From: CAYWKS01 sp964458935
GTDB taxonomy: Bacteria; Planctomycetota; Phycisphaerae; Phycisphaerales; Zrk34
Assembly (NCBI GenBank): GCA_964458935.1
Contig: CAYWKS010000004.1
Location: 81,404 to 145,403 of the forward strand
Reading direction: 5' to 3'
DNA length: 64,000 nt
Shown: positions 55,894 through 64,000 of the stretch, in pieces
Layout: each line of letters begins with the position of its first letter
Position numbering within the stretch: position 1 is the first letter of the stretch
The notes under the pieces: model-generated
The model's input: the letters and a program-made list of their open reading frames with translations, nothing else
What the model was told of the DNA's origin: nothing
The model's database searches: none
Made by a program: the position numbers and the translations under genes

Positions 55894-57399
55894 TTACCAA
55901 CTGCTGACGCCGATGCGGGGCGAGGGCATGTGGACGCCGCGCTGGCCGCACAGCCCGCGGTAGGGGCGCGGCTCGCGCTGGTGCGCGTCGGCGTTGCCCA
56001 CGAGCCGGCCATCGCGGACCCATTGCTGCTCCTCGTCGCGCAGCTCGTCGATGAGCCATCGTTCGAGCTTCGCCCGGGACTGCGCGTGCGCCGGGTCGTC
56101 GGCGAGGTTGCGCTGCTCCAGCGGGTCGTCGACCATGTCGAACAACTGCACGACCGGGCCCTCGGGGAAGAAGACCAGCTTGTAGCGGGGGTCTCGGATC
56201 ATCCGCGACGCCAGCCGGTTCGTCCCCGCCGCGCCCCACGCCCCATGCAGGTACTCGCGGCGGTCGTCGCCGACCATGGATCGGCCCTGGCAGTGCCCGG
56301 GCGGGTCGATGCCCGCCAGGTGCAGCAGCGTCGGCATCACGTCCGCCAGCCCCACCAGCCGATCGTCCACCCGGTGGTGGCCGACCGTGCCGTCCGATGC
56401 CTGGGCCTGCGTGCCGACCAGGATCATCGGCACCCGCGCCGAATCGTCGTAGAACCACTGCTTGGCCCAGAGCCCGTGGTTGCCCAGCATGTCGCCGTGG
56501 TCGGAGATGAAGCAGATGATCGTGTTCTTCATCAGCCCCTCGTTGCTCAGCGTGCCCAGCACGACGCGGAGTTGATGGTCGATGTGCGTGCACTGGGCGT
56601 AGAACGCGCGGCGGATGTCCCGAATCTGGGGCTCGGTGTAAGTGAAGCCCATGTCCTGCATGCGCTGCCGCTCGTTGTGCACCGCCAGCGCCATCTGGTC
56701 GATCGGGCCGGAGGACCAGTCGCCGAAGTGCGGGTCGGGCACCTCCACGTTGCGGTACATCTCGACGTAATCGCGCAACGGCGCCAGCGGCGGGTGCGGG
56801 TGGCTGAACGACATGTACCAGAACGCCGGCTTGAGCGGATCGCGGCGGATGATCTGCCGCGCCATCTGCTTCGCCGTCCAGTTCGTCGCGTGCAGGTGCT
56901 CGTCGAGGTGCCACGGCCGCCAGACGTACTGGTTGTTGCACATGCCCCCGGCGAAGCGCTCGCCGGCGTGGCCGTGGTCGGCCAGGTACAACTCGTAGTC
57001 GTCGGCGCGACAGCCTTCGCTGCCCCGGCCCTCCTCGTCGATCAGCACGTCGTCGAAGCCGAGGCGCTGCCGCTGCGGCTGGACGTGCAGCTTGCCCACC
57101 CCGTACGCCTGGTAGCCGGCGTCGCGGAACGCCTGCGCCAGGGTCGGCACCTCGGGCATGGGCATGTGCCCGTTGCTGAGCATGCCGTGGTCATGGGGCT
57201 TGAGCCCGCTCATCAGCGTCCGCCGCGCCGGCACGCACACCGGGCACTCGCTGTAGGCGTTGGTGAACCGCACGCCGTTGGTCGCCAACTGGTCGAGCGT
57301 CGGCGTCATCACCGCCGGATGGCCCTCGCAGCCCAACAGGCTGCCCGGCCAGTGGTCGGTGCTGACCAGTAACACGTTGGGTTGGGTTTGCTCTGCCAT
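55894..57399 (-). CDS. Sulfatase without signal peptide
   Basis: A 501-residue Cys-type sulfatase: VLLVSTDHWPGSLLGCEGHP, maturation motif CPVCVPARRTLMSGLKPHDHGM (CxPxR), YGVGKLHVQPQRQRLGFD, WYMSFSHPHPPLAP, and CFISDHGDMLGNHGLWAKQ. This C-terminal pattern is that of choline-sulfatase/iduronate-sulfatase-like members. No signal peptide precedes residue 1, so it seems cytoplasmic. It lies 10 nt downstream of the DUF2156-GNAT fusion on the same strand, so the two are probably co-transcribed. Confidence 0.9.
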   Translation of the reverse strand: MAEQTQPNVLLVSTDHWPGSLLGCEGHPAVMTPTLDQLATNGVRFTNAYSECPVCVPARRTLMSGLKPHDHGMLSNGHMPMPEVPTLAQAFRDAGYQAYGVGKLHVQPQRQRLGFDDVLIDEEGRGSEGCRADDYELYLADHGHAGERFAGGMCNNQYVWRPWHLDEHLHATNWTAKQMARQIIRRDPLKPAFWYMSFSHPHPPLAPLRDYVEMYRNVEVPDPHFGDWSSGPIDQMALAVHNERQRMQDMGFTYTEPQIRDIRRAFYAQCTHIDHQLRVVLGTLSNEGLMKNTIICFISDHGDMLGNHGLWAKQWFYDDSARVPMILVGTQAQASDGTVGHHRVDDRLVGLADVMPTLLHLAGIDPPGHCQGRSMVGDDRREYLHGAWGAAGTNRLASRMIRDPRYKLVFFPEGPVVQLFDMVDDPLEQRNLADDPAHAQSRAKLERWLIDELRDEEQQWVRDGRLVGNADAHQREPRPYRGLCGQRGVHMPSPRIGVSSW

Positions 57400-57409
57400 A
57401 GCCCCGTGA

Positions 57410-58996
57410 TTAGCAATCGCGGCGCACACTGTCAATCACGGCGCCGGTGCGGTCGACCGGGCGGCCGCTCGACGCCGGCGGCGGCGGCGCAGCCTGAGGG
57501 TCGCTCGCGGGCAGAATCAGACGCATGCTCAGCGCGTGGATGCCGGTCGCGAAATAGTCGCGGAGGACGCGGACGCACTGGAACCCGCGCCGCTCATACA
57601 ACCCGATCGCCCCGGCGTTGTCACAAGCGACCTCCAGATACATGGATCGGACGCCGCGGCAAGTCAGGGTGGCGATCGCGTCGTCAAGCAGGACGCGGCC
57701 GAGCCCGCCGCCCTGCGCCCCCGGGTCGACCGCGAGGTTGTACAGCCGGCCCGAGAGGTGCTCGCGATGGCGGCGGGTCATCACGACCGACCAGCCGAGC
57801 AGCCGGCCGCCTTGCTCGGCCACGGTGCAGACGATCCGTGGGTTGGCCACCAGGTCCTGGACCTGACGGCGGGTGAACGCCTCGCCGCGGGTGAAGCAGG
57901 CACGCTCGATCCGGACCAGCGCCGCGATGTCGGCGGGGCCGGCCGGGCGGAGCGTGACCGGTTGACCGACCGGCCCGGCCGTGACCGAGGCGCGCCGCGG
58001 GCACAGCTCCGCGGCGCGCCGCAGCACGTACTTGGCCAGCCGCCGCGTCGGCCGGTAACTCTGCTTGGTCGCCCGCAGCGTGGGGATGCCCCAGTCATCG
58101 CCGACGTTGATCTCAGGGCAATGGGCCCAGCAGCGGCGGCAGAACTCGCTGAAGATGAACTGCGCCGAGCCGTCGATCGCCGGGTCGCACTTCTCGATCA
58201 GGATCGACGCCTGCGAGGCGCTCAGCCGTTCGCCGAGGGTGAACGCGGCCAACCGCTCGTCGCAGTAAACGACCAGCCCGACCAGCCCCAGCGCCGCGTG
58301 ATGTTCCAGCGCCAGCGCGCAGGCGGAAGTTTCACGGGCCCGCAGGACCGCGGTCGCCACCGCCGCCTCGTCCTCGGTGACCTGGCCGGCGTGGATCGCG
58401 TCCGCATGATCCTTCCAGCGCGCCAGCAACCCGCGGCAATCGTCCAGGTGCACGGCGGCGAGCTGCTCGACGCGTCGCCGCGGCTGGTCACGCAGGAAAT
58501 TGTTGCGGCTGTGTCGCTTGCTCTTGAGCGCCTTGCCGGCCAGGTCGATCATCGACGTCACGGGATAGACGTAGTCGCCGCTCATGGGCGTGGCAGCCAG
58601 CCGGCCCCACGGCGAGCGCAGCGCCCGGATGCGCTCGAGCATCTCGTCACTCACGTACTCGATGCGGGAGCGCGTCGGGTCGGCGTTGCAGCGGTCCAGG
58701 ATCGCGAACGCCGCGCCCAGCGCCCGGTCGAGGTCGGCCGCGGTCGCGCCGGGCTCGGGGATCGGCGGCATCAGCAGCGCCAGGTCGCCGTCGCCGTTGG
58801 CGAACACGCACAGGTGCCCGTCCAGCCGCGCCCAGCTCAGCCGCAACGCCGACCCCCAGACCCACAGGTTCGCGAAGCTGTAGTCGGACAGCGGCTGGGC
58901 GAGTCGGGCGAACGCCTGGTTGAAGATGGATTGGTGGTTTAGTGTCAGTGGCTCGAGGTGATCGAGCCGACACCCGTCATCAATGTCAGTGTCCAT
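57410..58996 (-). CDS. DUF2156-GNAT fusion protein
   Basis: A 528-residue two-domain protein. The N-terminal part (about 10-325) resembles DUF2156 / LPG-synthase C-terminal domains: QPLSDYSFANLWVWGSALRLSWARLDGHLCVFA, and KALKSKRHSRNNFLRDQPRR. The C-terminal part (about 345-500) is an N-acetyltransferase: RPAGPADIAALVRIERACF, acetyl-CoA loop VDPGAQGGGLGRVLLDDAIA and NAGAIGLYERRGF. The latter resembles RimI-like N-acyltransferases. Joining two related acyl-transfer folds suggests a dual aminoacyl/acetyl transferase, acting perhaps on a lipid or amino-sugar (inference). A sulfatase follows after 10 nt. Confidence 0.8.
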   Translation of the reverse strand: MDTDIDDGCRLDHLEPLTLNHQSIFNQAFARLAQPLSDYSFANLWVWGSALRLSWARLDGHLCVFANGDGDLALLMPPIPEPGATAADLDRALGAAFAILDRCNADPTRSRIEYVSDEMLERIRALRSPWGRLAATPMSGDYVYPVTSMIDLAGKALKSKRHSRNNFLRDQPRRRVEQLAAVHLDDCRGLLARWKDHADAIHAGQVTEDEAAVATAVLRARETSACALALEHHAALGLVGLVVYCDERLAAFTLGERLSASQASILIEKCDPAIDGSAQFIFSEFCRRCWAHCPEINVGDDWGIPTLRATKQSYRPTRRLAKYVLRRAAELCPRRASVTAGPVGQPVTLRPAGPADIAALVRIERACFTRGEAFTRRQVQDLVANPRIVCTVAEQGGRLLGWSVVMTRRHREHLSGRLYNLAVDPGAQGGGLGRVLLDDAIATLTCRGVRSMYLEVACDNAGAIGLYERRGFQCVRVLRDYFATGIHALSMRLILPASDPQAAPPPPASSGRPVDRTGAVIDSVRRDC

Positions 58997-59232
58997 CGAC
59001 GTGGCGTGTGGCCAGTCTCCGTTGGACGCACCGGCTCAGCGCCGGCGGGCGGCGGGGCGTGTCGCCCGGGGAGCAGACGCGCATCCCCAAGGCCTGGGCG
59101 ATGAACCTCGCACACAAGGCTTGGCGAATACTATCGGCCGCGGCCGCGGCAAGTTCAACAGTTTTTGCGTCACGGCCGAAAGAATTTTTCCAGCCGCCCA
59201 TGCCGCGGCGTGCCCGGAGTCGGCCGGGCCGC

Positions 59233-60810
59233 TCAATCGCTCGTCTGGTGCAGGCGGAGCAGCGCAGCCATGAAACCCGGGCCGCCGGTGTTGGTCTCGT
59301 ACTGCGGATGGCGGTTGCTGACCCGCGGCAGCGCCGCGCCGGGGCCGGACACCCCGCCGAGGAACAGCTCAACGCCCTGGTCGGCGTAGAACCGGGCGCG
59401 TTCGAGGTACTTCGTCTCGCCGGTCAACTCGTGGCAGTTGAGCATCAGGTCGATCGCCCCGGCGTAGGCATTGGGCTTCACGACGAGCTGCTCGTCGTCG
59501 AGGTCCGGCGACAGCCGCAGGTAGAACCCGGCGACCTGCTTGACCATGTCACACAGTTGGTCGGCCAACCGGGCGTCGATCGGCCGCAGCGCCACGGCGG
59601 TCTGGTAGAGGTCGTTGGCCGCGCTGGCGCTGGAGCTGGTGCCGTAGCCGGTCTTCCAGAGCTCTTCACCCGACTGCTTGGGCAGTTCGGCCTTGCCGGT
59701 GCGTGTGTCGTAGTGGTCCGCCAGCGCCGCGCTCTTTTCGATGTTCTGATCGAGCCGCAGGTAGTCGGACACGATCAGCCGGGCGGTCCGGCGACAGTGC
59801 GCGGCGAGGTCGTCGGGCAGGTCGGGCGCGCTGATCAGCAGGCACCGGGCGAACTCGATATTGCTCGTGGCCCAGCCGGTGTCGGTCACCTTGGCGACCT
59901 TGTTGCGGTTGCCGCGGCCCTTGTCGCGCGCGTAGGGCAGCATCTTCGCCTCGGTCCGCTCGCGATTCTCGAGCTGGTAATCGATCAGCGCCTTGATGCG
60001 CGTGAGCATCTCCTCACGCTCGGCCTGGCGGTGCGCGTTCTCCGGGCGGCTGTAGGCGTCGGTCATGGCGGCGATCATCTGCCCGGCGTACCGCGGGTAC
60101 TGGGCGTACCCGCCCCCGCCGCCGTAGTACCTCGCGTGGCGACTGAAGTTGCCCCCCGAACCCTGGTGCTTGCACAAGCCGTAGGCAAAACGCCACGCCT
60201 GCTCGGGCGCCAACCGGTACACCGGGTCAAACAGCGTCCACTCGCCGTTGATCTCGTGGTACAGCCGCCCGCGACGATTGGTCGTGTACGAGCTCATCGG
60301 CTTCTCGGTGTAGAGATTGACCGAGATGTGCTCGCCCCACGCGCCCAACCCGGTGTCAGGGCTGAGGCAGTTCTCGAAGAAGTGCTTCAACGCCGCATCG
60401 GCCGCCGCGGCGTACCGGTCCTCGCCCGTGATCTCCGTCAGGTCGTAGAGGATGTGGTACAGGGCCCGGTCGGTCTGCGGATTGGCCCCCCACAGGTAGC
60501 GGTCGCGCAGCCCCGGCACATCCGGGAATCGATCGGCGTACTCGTCGTAGTTCGTGTAGTTGATCGTCTTGTTGCCGCCGTCCTCGAAACCGCCCTCCGG
60601 CGGCGCCGGCGGGTCCATCGTCGCTCGGTCCATGGTCACCGCGAACAGCGGCGTGTGCTTCTCGCCGTACGTGTCGGTCCCATGCGCGACCATGGCGTCG
60701 GCGTAGCTCCGGACCCACGCGAGGTAGTCGTCGCTCGCCGCCTCCGCGACGGGACTGAATACGGCGGTCGCCATCGCGATCGAGGCGAAGATGGTAGTTC
60801 TGGCAATCAT
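59233..60810 (-). CDS. Exported alpha-helical protein, possible carbohydrate-active enzyme
   Basis: A 525-residue secreted protein (signal peptide to about AEA, residue 24). The mature part is helical with regularly spaced aromatic and acidic residues (RALYHILYDLTEITGEDRYAAAADAALKHFF, ENCLSPDTGLGAWGEHISVN, YPRYAGQMIAAMTDAYS, TKYLERARFYADQGVELFL), the repeat rhythm of (alpha/alpha)6 barrels found in polysaccharide lyases, unsaturated glycuronyl hydrolases and cellulase-like families. No specific active site is recognised. GGGAG lies 6 nt before the ATG. It neighbours a KDG-kinase-like gene (divergent), which fits a uronate-releasing role. Confidence 0.6.
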   Translation of the reverse strand: MIARTTIFASIAMATAVFSPVAEAASDDYLAWVRSYADAMVAHGTDTYGEKHTPLFAVTMDRATMDPPAPPEGGFEDGGNKTINYTNYDEYADRFPDVPGLRDRYLWGANPQTDRALYHILYDLTEITGEDRYAAAADAALKHFFENCLSPDTGLGAWGEHISVNLYTEKPMSSYTTNRRGRLYHEINGEWTLFDPVYRLAPEQAWRFAYGLCKHQGSGGNFSRHARYYGGGGGYAQYPRYAGQMIAAMTDAYSRPENAHRQAEREEMLTRIKALIDYQLENRERTEAKMLPYARDKGRGNRNKVAKVTDTGWATSNIEFARCLLISAPDLPDDLAAHCRRTARLIVSDYLRLDQNIEKSAALADHYDTRTGKAELPKQSGEELWKTGYGTSSSASAANDLYQTAVALRPIDARLADQLCDMVKQVAGFYLRLSPDLDDEQLVVKPNAYAGAIDLMLNCHELTGETKYLERARFYADQGVELFLGGVSGPGAALPRVSNRHPQYETNTGGPGFMAALLRLHQTSD

Positions 60811-61294
60811 GTGCGGCTCCCTGTTAACAGCGTGTTGGGCGGGTCGATACGCGCCCCATCCTAATATGACGACCGGGAGCGGGGGCAAGGCTCGCGCTGT
60901 AGGCCTGGAATTGCCCTTGCGTCGGCTGATTGACGGGCCTGCGCGGGCGGCGCAGCTTCCATCGCGCCCATCAACCCACCGCGTTGGTGGCAGGCATCGT
61001 CACGCGCGATCAAATACTCGCCACATGGGAGCAAGGCTGCTGGCCGACTGCGGCCCGTTGGCGGAGATCGGGATCGATCCGCTCATGGGCTACTACGGGA
61101 CGCCGGACCCGTTCCCGATGGCGGCGATCGATGCGCTGATTCGCGCGTTGAAGCTGCACTGCCCGATCAGCGCCCGGCAGGGCATCACCGGCACGGAGGG
61201 CTGGCCGCAGGGCGAAGGATCCCGCCCGCCGCCGAGCTCGCCCCGGCCTGTGGCGGGACCAGCGCACAGCCGCCGCCCGGCCGGCACCGGGCCG
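60811..61294. other. Long intergenic region
   Basis: About 480 nt between the divergent helical-protein and kinase genes. A segment near 61062-61190 (plus strand) reads EIGIDPLMGYYGTPDPFPMAAIDALIRALKLHCPI and looks mildly coding, but no start, ribosome site or family supports a gene. It may be a remnant. The kinase promoter begins at 61295. Confidence 0.4.
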
Positions 61295-61323
61295 TTGACA
61301 GGTCCGCGGGCCTGCCCTAGCTT
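61295..61323 (+). promoter_or_regulatory. Promoter of the KDG-kinase-like gene
   Basis: TTGACA (61295-61300) and TAGCTT (61318-61323) are separated by 17 nt. The conserved leader element starts 17 nt after the -10, exactly as at gnd. Confidence 0.65.
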
Positions 61324-61340
61324 TCTGGTCCCACACCATT

Positions 61341-61407
61341 CGCACGGAGGTCGTCGGTCCTGAGCGAGCCCGCCCGGGCGAGTCAAAGGATGTCTGGAGG
61401 GACGTGC
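61341..61407 (+). promoter_or_regulatory. Conserved leader element (candidate structured RNA), copy 2, upstream of the kinase
   Basis: The same 40 conserved positions as at 51418-51462, but with a 27-nt insert between the halves that folds into GCCCG-CC-CGGGC. The inner pair changes from TCCC/GGGA to TCCT/AGGA, so pairing is kept. It ends 22 nt before the ATG, so it could affect the ribosome site. Confidence 0.62.
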
Positions 61408-61429
61408 ACAGTCACATGGAGCATGACCG

Positions 61430-62524
61430 ATGGCCCTGAACATTCGACCGGAATCGGACTGTGAACTGGACCTGATGAGCCTGGGCGAGTGCATGATCCG
61501 CCTCAGCCCCGAAGGCCACGGCCGCATCGAGTTCGCCAAGAAGATGGACGTGTACGTCGGCGGCGGCGAGTTCAACGTCGCCTACGCGCTGGCGCGGCTC
61601 GGGCTGCGGACCGGATGGGTCGGCGGGCTCGTCGACAACCCCGTCAGCAAGATCGCGCTCAATCACGCCCGCGGCGTCGGCATGGACACACGCCACGTCG
61701 TCACCCTGCCGTACGACGGCGTCGGACGCGAGGCACGCATGGGCCTGAACTGGACGGAGGTCGGCGTCGGACCCCGCGCCGCGGTCACGCTCTACGACCG
61801 CGGGCATTCGGCGACCGCCGCCATGAAGCGCGGCGACGTCGACTGGAAGGCACTGTTCCAGGGCCGCGGCGTCCGCTGGCTGCACACCGGCGGGATCTTC
61901 ACCTGCCTCTCGCAGTCGACCCGCGAGGTCGTCGCCGAGGCCGTCAAGGCCGCCCACGACGCCGGCACCATCGTCAGCTATGACCTGAACTTCCGCTCGA
62001 AGCTCTGGTCGAGCGATGAGGCGATCGCCACGACCAAGCCGCTCGTGCCTTACATCGACTGCCTGATCGGCAACGAGGAGGACTTCCAGAAGGTGCTCGG
62101 CTACGAGGTCGAGGGCGCCGACGTCGAGAGCGGCGGCAAGCTGCCCATCGATCGCTACAAGGACATGGTCCGCCAGGTCGTCGCCGATTATCCGAACGTC
62201 AAGGTCGTCGGCACGACGCTCCGCGAGGTGATCAACGCCACGGAGAACAACTGGTCGGCCCTGCTGTACTGGTCCGACGACGACGTGTTCTACCAGGGCC
62301 CGCAGTTCGACCGGCTGATCCTCGAGGACCGCGTCGGCGGCGGCGACGGCTTCGCCAGCGGGTTCACCTACGCCTTCCTCACCGGCAAGACCCCCGAAGA
62401 AGCGGTCCACTACGGCACCTGCCACGGCGCGATGCTCATGACCACCCGCGGCGACACCAGCGAGATCACCCTCAAGGAGCTGGAGCACGTGGTCGGCGGC
62501 GGCGGGGCGCGGATCGTCCGGTAG
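61430..62524 (+). CDS. PfkB-family sugar kinase, 2-keto-3-deoxygluconate kinase-like
   Basis: A 364-residue ribokinase-fold kinase: SLGECMIRLSPEGHGRIEFAKKMDVYVGGGEFNVAYALARLGLRTGWVGGLVDNPVSKIALNHARGVGMDTRHVV, and the catalytic DRVGGGDGFASGFTYAFLTGKTPEEA. The MIRLSPEGHGRIE and GGGEFNVA pattern is that of KdgK-type kinases acting on 2-dehydro-3-deoxygluconate. It is about 40-50 residues longer than the average KdgK. TGGAG sits about 9 nt before the ATG. An ATG at 61423 is out of frame. It is preceded by a promoter and the conserved leader element shared with gnd. Confidence 0.85.
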   Translation: MALNIRPESDCELDLMSLGECMIRLSPEGHGRIEFAKKMDVYVGGGEFNVAYALARLGLRTGWVGGLVDNPVSKIALNHARGVGMDTRHVVTLPYDGVGREARMGLNWTEVGVGPRAAVTLYDRGHSATAAMKRGDVDWKALFQGRGVRWLHTGGIFTCLSQSTREVVAEAVKAAHDAGTIVSYDLNFRSKLWSSDEAIATTKPLVPYIDCLIGNEEDFQKVLGYEVEGADVESGGKLPIDRYKDMVRQVVADYPNVKVVGTTLREVINATENNWSALLYWSDDDVFYQGPQFDRLILEDRVGGGDGFASGFTYAFLTGKTPEEAVHYGTCHGAMLMTTRGDTSEITLKELEHVVGGGGARIVR

Positions 62525-62548
62525 CCCCGGCGGCCCGCGGCGACGCGC

Positions 62549-63736
62549 TCAGGCGCCTTCGCGGCGGAGCTGGGCGGGGGTGCGGCCGGTGGCCAGCCGT
62601 ATGGCCCGGCCCATCGCCGCCTGCTGTCCGAAACCGGTCTGCCTGGCGATGTCGGCCAGCATCATGTCCGTGCCCCGGATCATCTGCTTGGCGCGTTCCA
62701 GACGCTGACGCCGGGTTTCCTCGGCGGCGGATCGGCCCAGCGAGGCCAGGAACTTGCGGTGCAGCGTCCGCGCCGAGACCCCGGTCGCCTCCGCAAGCTG
62801 CGGCGCCGTCAGGTGGTCGGCCAGGTGCGCTGCGATGTACTGCACCGCGGCGGCCACCTCCGGGTCGTCGGCCACGATCGATCCGGTCGATTGCCGCGTG
62901 ATCACCTCCAGCCCCTCGCCGATCGTGGTGCGGCGGGGGACGCTCTGGCCGTCCAGTTGGCTCTGCATCACCTCGCCGGCCTTGCGGCCGACCGCCCGGA
63001 GGTTCACATGGATGCTCGAGAGCGTCGGCCGGGCGATCTCGCACGTGAACTCGTCGTTGCCCACGCCGAGCACCGCCACGTCGTGCGGCACCCGCAACCC
63101 GGCGATGCGGCAGGCTTCCAGCGCGTGCCACGCCAGCATGTCGGACTGGCAGAACAGACCCATCGGCGTCGCCGCCTCGCTGAGAAACTTCGCCAGCGCC
63201 TCGAAACGGGCGGCGAACGACGCCCGACCCGCACCCGGGCCACGGGGCGCGGCCATGTGGACCATCGGCTGCAGGCCCTGCGCTTCGGCATACGCCGTAA
63301 AACCCTCGCCCATCAGGTCCACATGTCGCTCATCCGAAGCCCGCTCCGTCCGGAAATACGCCAGCGAGCGGTACGCGCGATGGCAAAGATACTCCGCTGC
63401 CAGCCGACCCACCCCCTCGTAGTCCGGGCCCACCCACGGCAGGAGCAGGTTCAGGGCGCGAGGCCGGATCATCACACGCGGCAGGTCCAATTGCGCTACC
63501 ATCCGCTCCCGCTCTGCGCCCTTGGCCTCAGCGATCAGGCCGGCGATCGGCTGGCCCATGGGCGCAGCGCCCTCACGCAATTCCTCCACGAATGCCGGGA
63601 TCAAACGCCACTGCGGGTGTTCGTCGGCGAAGTCGACCAGCCCACGCATCGTCTGACGCAGGTCCGCAAAGCTCCACAGGTTGAATCCGACGGCGATGTG
63701 GACGGTTGACCCGGCATTGGGTTGTGGAACGTGCAT
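62549..63736 (-). CDS. XylR-like AraC-family regulator
   Basis: A 395-residue regulator with a LacI-type periplasmic-binding domain at the N-terminus (about 1-265; GLFCQSDMLAWHALEACRIAGLRVPHDVAVLGVGNDEFTCEIARPTLSSIHVN). Its C-terminus is an AraC HTH pair (about 290-390; LAEATGVSARTLHRKFLASLGRSAAEETRRQRLERAKQMIRGTDMMLADIARQTGFGQQAAMGRAIRLATGRTPAQLRR). This architecture is that of XylR of E. coli, which senses a sugar. It converges on the KDG-kinase-like gene and may control local sugar genes. Its own promoter overlaps a palindrome. Confidence 0.9.
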   Translation of the reverse strand: MHVPQPNAGSTVHIAVGFNLWSFADLRQTMRGLVDFADEHPQWRLIPAFVEELREGAAPMGQPIAGLIAEAKGAERERMVAQLDLPRVMIRPRALNLLLPWVGPDYEGVGRLAAEYLCHRAYRSLAYFRTERASDERHVDLMGEGFTAYAEAQGLQPMVHMAAPRGPGAGRASFAARFEALAKFLSEAATPMGLFCQSDMLAWHALEACRIAGLRVPHDVAVLGVGNDEFTCEIARPTLSSIHVNLRAVGRKAGEVMQSQLDGQSVPRRTTIGEGLEVITRQSTGSIVADDPEVAAAVQYIAAHLADHLTAPQLAEATGVSARTLHRKFLASLGRSAAEETRRQRLERAKQMIRGTDMMLADIARQTGFGQQAAMGRAIRLATGRTPAQLRREGA

Positions 63737-63746
63737 GCTGGCATAA

Positions 63747-63776
63747 ATGGTACATCACCATGGCAGAATAATGCAA
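63747..63776 (-). promoter_or_regulatory. Promoter and palindrome of the XylR-like gene
   Basis: On the minus strand, TTGCAT (63776-63771) and TACCAT (63752-63747) are 18 nt apart. The -10 is one arm of ATGGT-GATGT-ACCAT (63747-63761), a plausible autoregulatory operator. The ATG at 63736 is so close that the leader is only a few nucleotides. Confidence 0.5.
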
Positions 63777-64000
63777 GCCTGCCAACACGGCCCACCGCGG
63801 CACCGGGGGCACAGATTCGCGTCAGACCAAGTAGTCGGCCTTGTGAACCTCTAAACGCCGCTGGTGTCATAGTATCGATAATAGTTGTTTCGTTTGATTG
63901 GCATCCTGTGCATTATGGCGCCTGTTTTATGACAGCCGGGGCGTCTCCGAAAGGGGGCGTTCCGAGCGAGTGGCTTGGGACCCGTTTTCAGCTCATTCGG

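Noticed and set aside
63777..64000. Promoter or start of another gene at the right edge
   Set aside because: Only A+T-rich fragments near 63865-63935 with no convincing hexamer pair and no ORF.

Overview
The window reads as a chromosomal stretch of a high-GC Planctomycete, most likely class Phycisphaerae (inference). The signs are three Cys-type sulfatases, a sulfotransferase, a type II secretion pseudopilin and a prepilin peptidase, tandem rhomboids, an LpxR-like outer-membrane enzyme, many Gfo/Idh/MocA and PfkB proteins, a XylR-like AraC regulator and very high GC in nearly every gene. No prophage, insertion sequence or CRISPR array is visible. Most genes look native and metabolic.

Layout. 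1-8.1 kb: an Mrp/NuoLMN-like proton-channel operon (its first gene cut by the window edge) converges on a minus-strand operon of an EIIA(Ntr)-like protein, a PII-like protein and two CPA2-type antiporter-like proteins. 8.2-12.8 kb: an oxidoreductase, pdxA, tatA, a CPBP protease and a Tat-signal aldo/keto reductase. 13-19 kb: a Mpv17-like membrane protein, an ECF sigma factor operon, ferritin, and a DsbD-N-domain / thioredoxin-like pair with Cys-rich repeats. 19.3-26.6 kb: a LysR regulator with gltB and gltD (glutamate synthase). 26.6-32.7 kb: a mutarotase lipoprotein, an esterase remnant, two sulfatases, tRNA-Leu(CAA) and a sulfotransferase. 33-46.9 kb: HU, bioF, xseB, prepilin peptidase, an OmpA lipoprotein, hisH, a DUF89 phosphatase, Nudix, two rhomboids, trpG/pabA, a PfkB kinase, PHP, Gfo/Idh, a VTT protein and LpxR. 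46.9-49.1 kb: an octaheme hydroxylamine-oxidoreductase-like cytochrome and an internally duplicated membrane protein. 49.6-63.7 kb: a lipoprotein, a pseudopilin, gnd, an AldA-like dehydrogenase, an Ldh-family oxidoreductase, a sulfatase, a DUF2156-GNAT fusion, a putative carbohydrate-active secreted protein, a KDG-kinase-like PfkB and a XylR-like regulator. This last block suggests uptake and oxidation of sugars or uronates from sulfated polysaccharides (inference).

Most striking unexplained structures. (1) A 40-nt conserved element split by a variable hairpin lies the same 17 nt downstream of a sigma70-like promoter in front of both gnd and the KDG-kinase-like gene. It looks like an undescribed structured leader (riboswitch-like) tied to 6-phosphogluconate/KDG metabolism. 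(2) A family of about 112-bp intergenic repeats occurs in three copies (13.1, 18.8 and 49.2 kb), with GTCCGCCC/GGGCGGAC palindromes and a conserved TGTAA core. (3) The ion-transport and regulator locus at the left end. (4) The HAO-like cytochrome locus. Several genes carry a -10-like box only 6-10 nt before the start codon, suggesting leaderless transcripts.
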